From assembly GCF_004339565.1 (NCBI RefSeq), contig NZ_SMFZ01000002.1, positions 1,798,001 to 1,862,000 on the forward strand: a stretch of DNA of 64,000 bases, in the 5' to 3' direction. The stretch is from Pseudonocardia endophytica (GTDB taxonomy: Bacteria > Actinomycetota > Actinomycetes > Mycobacteriales > Pseudonocardiaceae). The position numbers and the translations under genes were made by a program. Shown here piece after piece: positions 48,203-56,274 of this stretch (position 1 is the first letter of the stretch; each line of letters opens with the position of its first letter). The notes under the pieces are model-generated. The model saw only the letters and a list, made by a program, of their open reading frames with translations, ran no database searches and was not told the DNA's origin.

Positions 48203-49167
48203 GGAGAACCCTGCTCGTCCCGCTCGCGATGCTGGTCGCGCTGCTCGCCGCCTGCGGCACGACCGAACCGTCCGCGCCGGAACCGGGGCAGGCCGCCGCG
48301 GGCGGGCCGGTCACGGTCACCGACGCGCGCGGCAAGCAGGTCACGCTGCAGGCGCCGGCCACCCGCGTCGTCGGTCTGGAGTGGAACGTCGTCGAGCACG
48401 CCGTCTCGCTCGGGGTGATGCCGGTCGGCGCGGCGGACGTCGAGGGCTACGGGAAGTGGGTGACCGCGGAGCCGCTCGACGCCTCGGTGCGCGACGTCGG
48501 TGTCCGCGGCGAGCCGAGCATCGACACGATCGCCTCGCTGCGCCCCGACCTGATCCTGGCCACCGACGAGCTGCCGGGCTCCGCCGTGCAGCAGATGGAG
48601 CGGTTCGCACCGGTCGTGTTCGTCAAGGGCGGCGACGCGAAGGACGGCCTCGGGCAGATGCGGCGCAACCTGGACATCGTCGCGACGACGCTCGGCAAGC
48701 AGGCCGAGGCGGCGACGTTGCTGTCCGAGATGGACGCGACGATCGAGCGGGGCCGCACCGCGCTGGCCGCCCGCGCCGGGCAGCCGTTCCTGTTCGCGGA
48801 CGGCTACCTCGAGGGCAGCCAGGTCTCGATCCGCCCGTTCGCGAACGGGTCGATGCTGTCCGACGTCACGACCCGGCTCGGCATGCGCAACGCCTGGACC
48901 GAGCCCGGCGACGGCGTGTACGGCCTCGGACAGTCCGATGTGGAGGGGCTGACCAGGGTCGGCGACGCGACGTTCCTCTACATCGCCAACGACCGCGACG
49001 GCGGCGACCCGTTCGCGACGGCGCTGGCCGGCAACGCCGTGTGGAAGTCCCTGCCGTTCGTGAAGAGCGGGAACGTGCACCGGCTGCCGGACGGCATCTG
49101 GATGTTCGGCGGCCCGACGTCGGTGCAGCGCTACGTCGACGCCGTCGTGGGCACGCTGCGCACGTGA
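48199..49167 (+). CDS. Iron-siderophore substrate-binding lipoprotein
   Basis: 322 residues with a lipoprotein signal (LVALLAACG lipobox), so it is anchored outside the cell. The binding-protein fold is seen in ATRVVGLEWNVVEHAVSLGV, IDTIASLRPDLILATDEL and SFVKSGN-like VKSGNVHRLPDGIWMFGGP. It belongs to the FecB/FhuD-type PBP with a single helix between lobes. ATG overlaps the FecE stop as ATGA, and the gene ends with a GTGA overlap into the permease. It should deliver a ferric chelate to the fused permease. Confidence 0.87.
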   Translation: MRRTLLVPLAMLVALLAACGTTEPSAPEPGQAAAGGPVTVTDARGKQVTLQAPATRVVGLEWNVVEHAVSLGVMPVGAADVEGYGKWVTAEPLDASVRDVGVRGEPSIDTIASLRPDLILATDELPGSAVQQMERFAPVVFVKGGDAKDGLGQMRRNLDIVATTLGKQAEAATLLSEMDATIERGRTALAARAGQPFLFADGYLEGSQVSIRPFANGSMLSDVTTRLGMRNAWTEPGDGVYGLGQSDVEGLTRVGDATFLYIANDRDGGDPFATALAGNAVWKSLPFVKSGNVHRLPDGIWMFGGPTSVQRYVDAVVGTLRT

Positions 49168-51245
49168 CCGACCTGCGGTCGCCGGTCGCCGCCGGAGCAC
49201 CGACCCGGCCGCTGCGGGTGGCCGCGGTCGTGGTGGGTGCCGTGGCTGCGGTCGCCGCGCTCGCCGCGGTGCACCTCACCCAGGGCACGGCGGACGTCGG
49301 CCCGCTCGACCTGGTACGCCTGCTCACGGGAGCCGACGACGAGCAGGCCGCCGCCGTCGTCGTCGCCTCCCGGATCCCGCGGCTGCTGACCGGGCTGCTC
49401 GCCGGCGTCGCGCTCGGGATGGCTGGCGCGGCGCTGCAGTCGGTGGCGCGCAACCCGCTCGCCGCCCCGGACACGCTCGGCGTGGACGCGGGGGCATGGG
49501 TCGGGCTGGTGATCGCCGGGGTGCTCGGGGTCGCGCTGCCCGCGCCGTTCGCGGGTGCGGTGGCGTTCGTCGGCGGGCTGGCCGCCGCGGCTCTCGTGCT
49601 GGCGCTCGCCGGCGGCGCCGGATCCGGGCCGACCCGGCTCGTGCTGGCCGGGTCCGCCGTCGCGCTGGCGCTGTCGTCGTTGACGATCACGCTCCTGCTG
49701 CTGTTCCGGGAGGAGACGGTCGGGCTGTACGCGTGGAGCGGCGGCTCGCTCGGCCAGTACACGACGAGCTCGCTGCTCTGGATGGGCCCGATCGTCGGCG
49801 TGGGCGCGGTGGCCCTGCTCGCGATCTCCGGAAGGCTCGACGTGCACGGCCTCGGCGACGACGCGTCCGCCGTGCTCGGGCTGAATCCGCAGCGCACGCG
49901 GTCGCTGGTGGTGGTGCTCGCGGTGCTGCTCTCGGCCGCGTCGGTGACCGTTGCCGGACCGCTCGGGTTCGTCGGGCTCGCCGCCCCGGCACTGGTCCGC
50001 CTGCTCGCGCCGCGGGTGCCCGGCCTGATGCGGCACCGCGCCCTGCTGCCGGTGTCCGCACTGTCCGGTGTGGTCGTCGTGCTCGGGTCGGACATCGTCG
50101 TCCGGTACGCACTCGGGTCCCAGGTCGGCGGTGTGGAGGTGCCGACCGGCGTGGTCACGTCGATCGTCGGCGCGGGGTTCCTGGTCGTGCTCGCCGGACG
50201 GTTCCGGCGCGCGGGCAGACCACGTCAGGCGCCCGCCGCGCACGGGTCGCGGATGCGCAGCAGGCGCGGCTTCCTCGTCGTGCTCGCCGTCGCCGGTGTC
50301 GCGACGGCGAGTGCGGCGTTCGGCGGCCTGCTGCTCGGCGACGCGATGCTGCTCGGCGGGGACCTGGTCAACCGGCTCACCGGCCGGGCGGGGCCGGTCG
50401 TGACGTACGTGCTCGACGCCCGGGCGCCGCGCGTGCTGGCCGCGCTCGTCGCCGGCGCGGCGCTGGCCGTCGCGGGCGCGATGCTGCAGGCCGTGTGCCG
50501 CAACCCGCTCGCAGAGCCCGGCATCATCGGCGTCACCGGGGGAGCGGGCGTCGGCGCCGTCCTGGTGATCACGTTCGTGCCGACGGCAGGGGCGGCCGCG
50601 ATCGGCGGTGCGGCGTTCGCCGGTGCCGCCGTCGCGATGCTGATCGTGTTCGGGCTGGCCGTGCGCACCGGGCTGGACTCCGACCGGCTCGTGCTGATCG
50701 GTGTCGGTATGTCCTACGGGACGCTCGCGATGATCACGTTCATCATCGTGGTCAGCGACCCGTGGAACATCGCCAAGGCGCTGACCTGGCTGTCCGGTTC
50801 GACGTACGGGCGCACGTTCTCCCAGGTCCTGCCCGTGCTGCTGGTGCTGGCTCTGGCCGCGGTGCTGATGCGCGCCGGGCACCGCACGCTCGACCTCGTC
50901 GCCGTCGACGAGGACCTGCCCCGGATCGTCGGCGTCCGCACGGACCGTTCGCGGCCGCTGCTGCTCGGGCTGGCCTGCCTGCTCACCGCGGCCGCCGTGT
51001 GCGCGGTGGGGGTGATCTCGTTCGTCGGGCTGGTCGCGCCGCATGCCGCGCGGGCGCTCGTCGGGCCGCGTCATTCCCGGGTGCTCCCGGTCGCGGCGCT
51101 GCTCGGCGCGTTGCTGGTGTGCGTGGCGGACACGATCGGCCGCACCGTGATCGCGCCGGCGCAGCTGCCCGCCGGCCTGCTCGCGGCGCTGATCGGCACG
51201 CCGTACTTCGTCTACCTGCTGTGGCGGTCCCGCGCTACGCGCTGA
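49164..51245 (+). CDS. Fused FecCD iron-siderophore permease
   Basis: 693 residues formed by two FecCD permease halves: residues 1-about 345 and about 350-693. Both halves have the LLAGVALGMAGAALQSVARNPLA and ALAVAGAMLQAVCRNPLAEPG copies of the motif around the third segment, and both end with GFVGLAAPALVR or SFVGLVAPHAARALVG. About 20 hydrophobic segments are present in total. A single chain with both halves occurs in FhuB. It overlaps upstream by GTGA, and its end overlaps the convergent GMC gene by 11 bp. Confidence 0.87.
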   Translation: MTDLRSPVAAGAPTRPLRVAAVVVGAVAAVAALAAVHLTQGTADVGPLDLVRLLTGADDEQAAAVVVASRIPRLLTGLLAGVALGMAGAALQSVARNPLAAPDTLGVDAGAWVGLVIAGVLGVALPAPFAGAVAFVGGLAAAALVLALAGGAGSGPTRLVLAGSAVALALSSLTITLLLLFREETVGLYAWSGGSLGQYTTSSLLWMGPIVGVGAVALLAISGRLDVHGLGDDASAVLGLNPQRTRSLVVVLAVLLSAASVTVAGPLGFVGLAAPALVRLLAPRVPGLMRHRALLPVSALSGVVVVLGSDIVVRYALGSQVGGVEVPTGVVTSIVGAGFLVVLAGRFRRAGRPRQAPAAHGSRMRSRRGFLVVLAVAGVATASAAFGGLLLGDAMLLGGDLVNRLTGRAGPVVTYVLDARAPRVLAALVAGAALAVAGAMLQAVCRNPLAEPGIIGVTGGAGVGAVLVITFVPTAGAAAIGGAAFAGAAVAMLIVFGLAVRTGLDSDRLVLIGVGMSYGTLAMITFIIVVSDPWNIAKALTWLSGSTYGRTFSQVLPVLLVLALAAVLMRAGHRTLDLVAVDEDLPRIVGVRTDRSRPLLLGLACLLTAAAVCAVGVISFVGLVAPHAARALVGPRHSRVLPVAALLGALLVCVADTIGRTVIAPAQLPAGLLAALIGTPYFVYLLWRSRATR

Positions 51246-52884
51246 CGTTCAGTGCCTTCTCGGGCGCCAACGGCGTGTTGCCGAGGATCAGGTCCGACGC
51301 GCGCTCGGCGATCATCATCGTCGGCGCGTGCGTCGCGCCGTTGGGGCAGAACGGCATCACGGACGCGTCCACGACGCGCAGGCCGTCGACGCCGTGCACG
51401 CCCATCGTCGACGGGTCGACGACGGCCATCGCGTCGGTGCCCATCCGGCACGTCGACGTCGGGTGCAGGCCGGTCTGACCGCGCTCGGCGATCCAGCGGA
51501 TCGCGGCCTCGTCGTCATCGTCGTCGAGCCGTTCGCCGGGATACACCTCACCGGCGTCGAACCCGGCGAACGCGGGCTGGGCCAGCAGGTTCCGCGCGAC
51601 CCGGAACGCGTCGACCCAGAAGCGGCGGTCGGCCTCGGTGGACAGGAAGTTGAACAGCATCGACGGGTGCCGTGTCGGGTCAGCTGACCGGATCGTGATC
51701 TTGCCGCGCGCTTCGAGCCGCATCGCGCCGATGTGCAGCTGGTAGCCGTGCGCCTCGACCGGGCGGTCCTGCTCGAACTGCATCGCCACCGCGGCGAAGC
51801 CGAACATCAGGTCCGGGAACGGCTGGTCCGGCGTGGACCTGAGGAACGCGCCCGCCTCGAGCAGGTTCGTGGCTGCGGGTCCACTGTGGTCGAACAGCCA
51901 CTTCGCGCCGATCGCGGGCCACTGCCGTCGTTCCCGCAGGACGCCGAGCGTGATCGGCTGGGTGCAGCGGTGCTGGACGTGCGCGGCCAGGTGGTCCTGC
52001 AGGTCCTCGCCGACGCCCGGCAGCTCGTGCATCGGCCGGACGCCCGCCGCGGTGAGGTCGCCCGGGTTCCCGATGCCGGAGAGCTGCAGCAGTTGCGGCG
52101 AGTTGATCGCGCCGCCGGCCAGGACGACCTCCCCGGCCGACACGGTCCGCTCCATGCCGCGCTGCCGGTAGCGCACGCCGACCGCGCGGCCGTCCCGCAG
52201 GACGACGCCGGTCACCAGGGCGTGCGTGCGCACCTCCAGGTTCTGGCGGTCGCGCACCGGGTGCACGTAGCTGCGCGCCGCGGACATCCGGCGGCCGCGG
52301 CGGATCGTGCGCTCGTACGGCGCGAAGCCCTCGGGCTCCGGGCCGTTCAGGTCGGTGACCAGCGGGTGCCCGGCCTGCACGGCCGCGTCGAAGAACGCGT
52401 CCAGCAGCGGCCCGCGCGCCGATCCGCGCTCCACCGGCTGCGGGCCGGAGTACCCGCGCCACGTCTGGCGCAGCCCGCCGTCGCTGGACTCGAGGCGCTT
52501 GAAGTACGGCAGGCAGTGCGCGTGGTCCCAGTCCGCGACGCCGCCCTCGGCCGCCCACCGGTCGAAGTCGCGGGGGTTGCCGCGCTGGTAGTTCATCGCG
52601 TTGATCGAGCTGCTGCCGCCGAGCACCTTGCCCCGTGGGTGGCTCATCCGGCGCCCGTTCATGAACGGCTCCGGCTCCGAGGTGTAGCACCAGTCGAACG
52701 TCGGGTTCCCGACCAGGAACGCGTAGGCCGCGGGCATGTTGATGCGGGGGTCCCAGCGCCGGTCCGACCCGCCCGCCTCCAGCAGGAGCACCCGGTGCGA
52801 CGGGTCCGCGCTCAGCCGGTTCGCCAGCACGCACCCCGCCGACCCGCCGCCGACGACGATGAAGTCGAAGCGTTCGCTCGCCAC
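51235..52884 (-). CDS. GMC family FAD oxidoreductase (choline dehydrogenase-like)
   Basis: 549 residues. FAD motif DFIVVGGGSAGCVLANRLS at the N-terminus, the GMC signature GKVLGGSSSINAMNYQRG, the second signature GGAINSPQLLQLSGIG, and the catalytic HPTSTCRMG with ATHAPTMMIAERASDLI near the end. The family oxidises alcohols such as choline, aryl alcohols or polyethylene glycol. GTG at 52884 follows GGGAGGCAGGGA. A 20-bp palindrome lies 21 bp upstream, facing a HTH gene. The stop overlaps the fused permease by 11 bp, tail to tail. Confidence 0.85.
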   Translation of the reverse strand: MASERFDFIVVGGGSAGCVLANRLSADPSHRVLLLEAGGSDRRWDPRINMPAAYAFLVGNPTFDWCYTSEPEPFMNGRRMSHPRGKVLGGSSSINAMNYQRGNPRDFDRWAAEGGVADWDHAHCLPYFKRLESSDGGLRQTWRGYSGPQPVERGSARGPLLDAFFDAAVQAGHPLVTDLNGPEPEGFAPYERTIRRGRRMSAARSYVHPVRDRQNLEVRTHALVTGVVLRDGRAVGVRYRQRGMERTVSAGEVVLAGGAINSPQLLQLSGIGNPGDLTAAGVRPMHELPGVGEDLQDHLAAHVQHRCTQPITLGVLRERRQWPAIGAKWLFDHSGPAATNLLEAGAFLRSTPDQPFPDLMFGFAAVAMQFEQDRPVEAHGYQLHIGAMRLEARGKITIRSADPTRHPSMLFNFLSTEADRRFWVDAFRVARNLLAQPAFAGFDAGEVYPGERLDDDDDEAAIRWIAERGQTGLHPTSTCRMGTDAMAVVDPSTMGVHGVDGLRVVDASVMPFCPNGATHAPTMMIAERASDLILGNTPLAPEKALNVSA

Positions 52885-52904
52885 GTGTCCCTGCCTCCCG
52901 GTCG

Positions 52905-52924
52905 CCCGCAATAGCTATTGCGGG
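52905..52924. promoter_or_regulatory. 20-bp perfect palindromic operator
   Basis: CCCGCAATAGCTATTGCGGG is its own reverse complement. It lies 21 bp from the GMC start and 82 bp from the HTH gene on the other side, so it may control both. No TetR gene is adjacent; the HTH protein at 53006 is a candidate. Confidence 0.75.
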
Positions 52925-53005
52925 TAGAAGCGTAACCGGACGTCCCGGGCGCTCGATCGGTGACCCGTGCCAGACTTGAGGTCCCCCGTCCGTGTTGGAG
53001 GTTCC

Positions 53006-53362
53006 GTGGCCCAGCCGCCCGACGACGCCGCCGTCGAGGCCCTGAACGCGCTCGTCGACCAGCTGATGCGCACCCGCGCCGAGCTGGGACAGGCGGTGGA
53101 ACGAGCGCACGAGCTCGTCGCGTTGCGCAACTCCGGCCATACCTGGGTCGAGATCGTCCGGGCCGAGCAACGGCCGCTGATCATCGAGCGGATCAGCCAG
53201 GCGCTCGACGACCTCGGCGTCGCCGGCAGCCGGTTCCGCCGCGAGGAGGCACTGGCGCTGGCCCGTGAGGACGTCAGCATCACCGACATCAGCAAGATGT
53301 TCGGCGTGAGCAGGCAGCGCGTGTCCACGCTCGTGCAGGAGCAGGCCGTCCCGCCCGCGTGA
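53006..53362 (+). CDS. Small HTH DNA-binding protein
   Basis: 118 residues from GTG 53006 with TTGGAGG upstream. A helical N-terminus is followed by SGHTWVEIVRAEQRPLIIERI and a second, clearer HTH: REDVSITDISKMFGVSRQRVSTLVQE. The first block shares the SG-x-TW-x-x-I pattern of the 39384 protein, so the two may be distant relatives. The DUF1275 gene overlaps by GTGA. It may regulate the divergent GMC gene through the palindrome at 52905. Confidence 0.7.
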   Translation: MAQPPDDAAVEALNALVDQLMRTRAELGQAVERAHELVALRNSGHTWVEIVRAEQRPLIIERISQALDDLGVAGSRFRREEALALAREDVSITDISKMFGVSRQRVSTLVQEQAVPPA

Positions 53363-54054
53363 CGTCCTCCCGGTCCACCGCGATCGTCCTCGCGCTGATG
53401 GCGGCGTGCGCCGGCGTCGTCGACCTGTGGGCGGTGACATCGCTCGGCGGCGCGTTCGCGGGTGTGGTGACCGGGAACCTCGTGACCGTCGGGCGTGCGC
53501 TGGGGTTGCTGGACGTCCGTGATCTGGTCGCGCCCGCCGTGGCGGTGGTGGGGTTCGCGGTCGGGGTGGGCGTGTGGTCGTTCGCCCGACGCCGTCGCGC
53601 GCCGGTCCTCGTCCTGCTCGCCTCGGAACTGGTCCTGCTGGTGGCGCTGGCCGTCGCCTGGCCGCTCGACGCGCCGGCGCCGGTGCTGCTCGCGGTGGCT
53701 TCGATCGCGATGGGCGGGCAGAGCAGCATCGCCCTCGACCTGGGGGAGTCGACCACCTACCTGACGGGAACGCTCACCGGGGCCGTCGCCGCACTCGTCG
53801 TCGACGGGAGGGGGCGGTGGAGTGCGGTGCGCCAGCTCGGCGCGCTCGTCCTCGGTGCGACGACGGCGGCGGCGCTGCTCGGGACCGTGCCGTGGGCGGT
53901 TCCGCTCCTCGCTGCGGTCCCGCTGGCCGCGGCCGTGCTCGTGCGGGTGCTAGGGGAGAAGCGTCAGGATCACCAGGAACGCGACGGCGACGATCGCGGA
54001 ACCGGCGACGGCACCGAGGAGGGTCCAGAGGAGGGCGAGGCGCTCCGGACCTGA
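53359..54054 (+). CDS. DUF1275 (YoaK-like) membrane protein
   Basis: 231 residues with about six hydrophobic segments in the DUF1275 pattern: AGVVDLWAVTSLGGAFAGVVTGNLVTVGRALG near the N-terminus and IAMGGQSSIALDLGESTTYLTGTLTGAVAALV in the middle. The function is unknown. GTG overlaps the HTH gene stop. The last 35 residues are a charged tail (QDHQERDGDDRG) that overlaps, on the other strand, the membrane segment of the 53950-54177 gene, so this tail may be a chance extension kept by overlap. Confidence 0.75.
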   Translation: MTSSRSTAIVLALMAACAGVVDLWAVTSLGGAFAGVVTGNLVTVGRALGLLDVRDLVAPAVAVVGFAVGVGVWSFARRRRAPVLVLLASELVLLVALAVAWPLDAPAPVLLAVASIAMGGQSSIALDLGESTTYLTGTLTGAVAALVVDGRGRWSAVRQLGALVLGATTAAALLGTVPWAVPLLAAVPLAAAVLVRVLGEKRQDHQERDGDDRGTGDGTEEGPEEGEALRT

Positions 54055-54177
54055 CGTCTCGACGTTCTGGGGTGCGGGGGCGATCTCGGGCTCGGCGATC
54101 TCGGCTTCGGCGACGCGCTGAGTGGGGATGAGGGCGGCGAGATCCACCGCCGGTGCGGGGAGCACGTTGTCGGGCAT
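53950..54177 (-). CDS. Small tail-anchored membrane protein
   Basis: 75 residues: an acidic/Pro-Ala N-terminus (MPDNVLPAPAVDLAAL), then a hydrophobic segment near residues 48-72 (LLWTLLGAVAGSAIVAVAFL) reaching the C-terminus. GGAGCGAG lies 13 bases from the ATG. Codon third positions are nearly all G or C, as in real genes here. It overlaps the tail of the DUF1275 gene on the opposite strand by 105 bp. I do not know its family. The alternative is that the DUF1275 tail is genuine and this frame is chance. Confidence 0.5.
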   Translation of the reverse strand: MPDNVLPAPAVDLAALIPTQRVAEAEIAEPEIAPAPQNVETSGPERLALLWTLLGAVAGSAIVAVAFLVILTLLP

Positions 54178-54230
54178 GTACCCGACTCGCTCCGTCCACG
54201 TCGGACGTTACGTCGACGACGGCGGCCCGC

Positions 54231-54386
54231 GTGCCGGTGCGCCCCTGGAACGAGCGGGTCGCGAAGGGCGGAGAGGGGCGGTCCGGTTCCGACCCGCGGT
54301 GCGCCGAGCCGTACCGGGACGAGCAGGTCCGGCAACGCTTCGACGCCGAGGTTCGCGAGCTGGTGGCGCCCGCCGGGGCGGCGTGA
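54231..54386 (+). CDS. Possible 51-residue protein
   Basis: A GTG frame ending YRDEQVRQRFDAEVRELVAPAGAA has protein-like codon use at its 3' end and lies in an otherwise gene-free stretch before the DUF4253 gene. There is no clear ribosome site and I know no relative, so this is a tentative call. Confidence 0.25.
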   Translation: MPVRPWNERVAKGGEGRSGSDPRCAEPYRDEQVRQRFDAEVRELVAPAGAA

Positions 54387-54462
54387 CGGCCGATTTCCGC
54401 GGCGCCCGGTTCCCGATCGACGATCTTCGGAACCGAATCGGCGCGGATTCCGTCCAAGCGGC

Positions 54463-55164
54463 ATGACACAGACGACCACCGACCACGACGAGGTCGATCC
54501 CGCCCGCTACGGGCCCCTGCTCCGCGACGCCCGTCGGACCGGCCGATGCCCGGTGCTGCTCGGTTCCGGCGCCCTGGAGATGGCGGGAGTCCTCGAGCAG
54601 CCGGACGACGTGATCGCCGCCATCGACCGTACGGACGCGGAGGAGGTCCTGGCCGGGTGGTGGCCGGGATCGGCGTGCCTGCCGGAGTGTCCCTGCGGCG
54701 AGCGACTTCCGGCCGAGCTGCCGCCGGACCCGCTCGGGGACACCTACCCCGACCTGTCCCGCAGCCCGGAGACGTTGGACGACGCCGTCGACCTCCTCGG
54801 TGAGCCGGGTCCACTGGCGACACTCACCGTGGTCGACGCCACGCGGCCGGCCGACACGCCTGCGGTCCTCGGGTGGGCCGGTTTCTGCAACTACCACCCG
54901 TACCAGGACCACGTCCGGCTCAGCGCTGTCCTGCGCCGGTGGGAGGACCGGTACGGCGCCCTGCTCGTGCACATCGACCGCTCCCGGCTGCACCTCTCCG
55001 TCGCGCATCCGCCCACGACCGACGCCGCCTGCCGCCGCGTCGCCGCCGAGCACTTCGCGTTCTGCCCGGACCAGCAGGACCCGCAGAACGGCGACTTCTT
55101 CACGCTGAGCCGGTACGCCGAGATGCTGCGCGGCACCCGGTCCTGGCACTTCTGGTGGGACTGA
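54463..55164 (+). CDS. DUF4253 protein
   Basis: 233 residues. The C-terminal half follows the DUF4253 pattern: FCNYHPYQDHVRLSAVLRRWEDRYGALLVHI, LHLSVAHPPTT, AAEHFAFCPDQQD and the closing SWHFWWD. An N-terminal region with CLPECPCGERLP is more variable. Function unknown. The family is often found near toxin-immunity and uncharacterised loci. It ends one base before the next GTG, so the two genes are probably co-transcribed. Confidence 0.78.
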   Translation: MTQTTTDHDEVDPARYGPLLRDARRTGRCPVLLGSGALEMAGVLEQPDDVIAAIDRTDAEEVLAGWWPGSACLPECPCGERLPAELPPDPLGDTYPDLSRSPETLDDAVDLLGEPGPLATLTVVDATRPADTPAVLGWAGFCNYHPYQDHVRLSAVLRRWEDRYGALLVHIDRSRLHLSVAHPPTTDAACRRVAAEHFAFCPDQQDPQNGDFFTLSRYAEMLRGTRSWHFWWD

Positions 55165-55165
55165 C

Positions 55166-56206
55166 GTGACCATCTACGGGCACGACCCGGCCACCTCGGC
55201 GATCGTCGCGGTCTGGTCGACCGGCGACGGCGCCGTCGCCCAGAAGGTGGCGCGGGTGCCGCCGTCGTGGGCGCCCGAGCAGGCGCGACAGACCGCAGGC
55301 GCGCTCTCCGTCCTGTCCGCCCGCCTGTGGCTGGCGTACGCGGAGGAGGAGGTCGACGAGATCCCGCTCCGGCAGCTCCCTGAGGCGGTACGACGACCGT
55401 TCCTCCCGATCGGATCCCTGGTGCAGCACGAGGACGACGGTCGTCTGGAGGCGGCGCACGAGATCGGCCGCCTGGTGGCCCGGGCGCCCGGTCGCGCGTT
55501 CCGGGAGGCGATCGTCCGCGACGTGACCGCGGAGGTGGAGGCCGTCCGTGCCGCCGACGGCGGTGACCTGGGTGGACGAGCGCAGCAGGCGGTCGAGCAT
55601 CCACGGCCGCAGGCGCAGGACGAACAGATCGCCGTGGCCCATGCGCTGCTGCTCGACGAGCCGCTCGGTCCGGCGGAGCTACACACGACGGTGGAGCCGA
55701 CGGCGGCGGGCATCGCCGCGCTGCGCTGGCTGCGGGCCGCGAGCACGGTGACCGCCGGAGTCGTCGGGCACGCTCCCGCGGACGTCATCGCGCTGGCCGA
55801 GGCGATCGAGCACGAGGACCTGGGAGTTGCCAGGAGCGCGTTGGCGATGGCCTCCGGCAACAGCGACGCCGACGTCGTGTGGGATCTGTTGCACGAGGCC
55901 GTGCTGGCCGGGCGCGGACGGCTCCTGTTCTGCCCGGACCGATACGGCCCGCCGCCCGTCGAGGCGGACGAGCACGGGCACCGCCTGATCGTGACCGTCC
56001 TCGACCCTCGCGAGCCCGGTCGCAGCCTGGTCAGCGGACTGGTCCGTGGCATCCAGGGGTGCTTCCGGGTCTACGTCGACGAGATCTCGACCCGGGACGG
56101 GCCCGACACGGATCCGCTCCTGGTGTGGTCGAAGCGATCGGCCGAGCTGTGGTCCCGGTACTGCGACGAGGTGCGGGAGACGGCCCGGTCCCTTGGCTCG
56201 GGCTGA
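55166..56206 (+). CDS. Hypothetical protein
   Basis: 346 residues, soluble, with no signal peptide. The first 70 residues have strand-like MTIYGHDPATSAIVAVWSTGDGAVAQKVARVPP. The middle is helix-rich and the C-terminus ends LLVWSKRSAELWSRYCDEVRETARSLGSG. I do not recognise a family. It starts one base after the DUF4253 stop, so a shared mRNA is likely. The next gene downstream starts 68 bp later under SOS control. Confidence 0.7.
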   Translation: MTIYGHDPATSAIVAVWSTGDGAVAQKVARVPPSWAPEQARQTAGALSVLSARLWLAYAEEEVDEIPLRQLPEAVRRPFLPIGSLVQHEDDGRLEAAHEIGRLVARAPGRAFREAIVRDVTAEVEAVRAADGGDLGGRAQQAVEHPRPQAQDEQIAVAHALLLDEPLGPAELHTTVEPTAAGIAALRWLRAASTVTAGVVGHAPADVIALAEAIEHEDLGVARSALAMASGNSDADVVWDLLHEAVLAGRGRLLFCPDRYGPPPVEADEHGHRLIVTVLDPREPGRSLVSGLVRGIQGCFRVYVDEISTRDGPDTDPLLVWSKRSAELWSRYCDEVRETARSLGSG

Positions 56207-56240
56207 CCGCGTCCCGGCTACTCCATTCGACGTCAACGGC

Positions 56241-56268
56241 TTGATTCGAACGTATGTTCCTGTAGAAT
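56241..56268 (+). promoter_or_regulatory. SOS-controlled promoter of the 13E12-type gene
   Basis: -35 TTGATT (56241-56246), 16-bp spacer, -10 TAGAAT (56263-56268). The LexA-like box CGAACGTATGTTCC (56247-56260) fills the spacer and matches CGAAC-N4-GTTCG at all but the last base. The ATG at 56275 is six bases after the -10, so the mRNA would be leaderless. Confidence 0.85.
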
Positions 56269-56274
56269 AAATGC

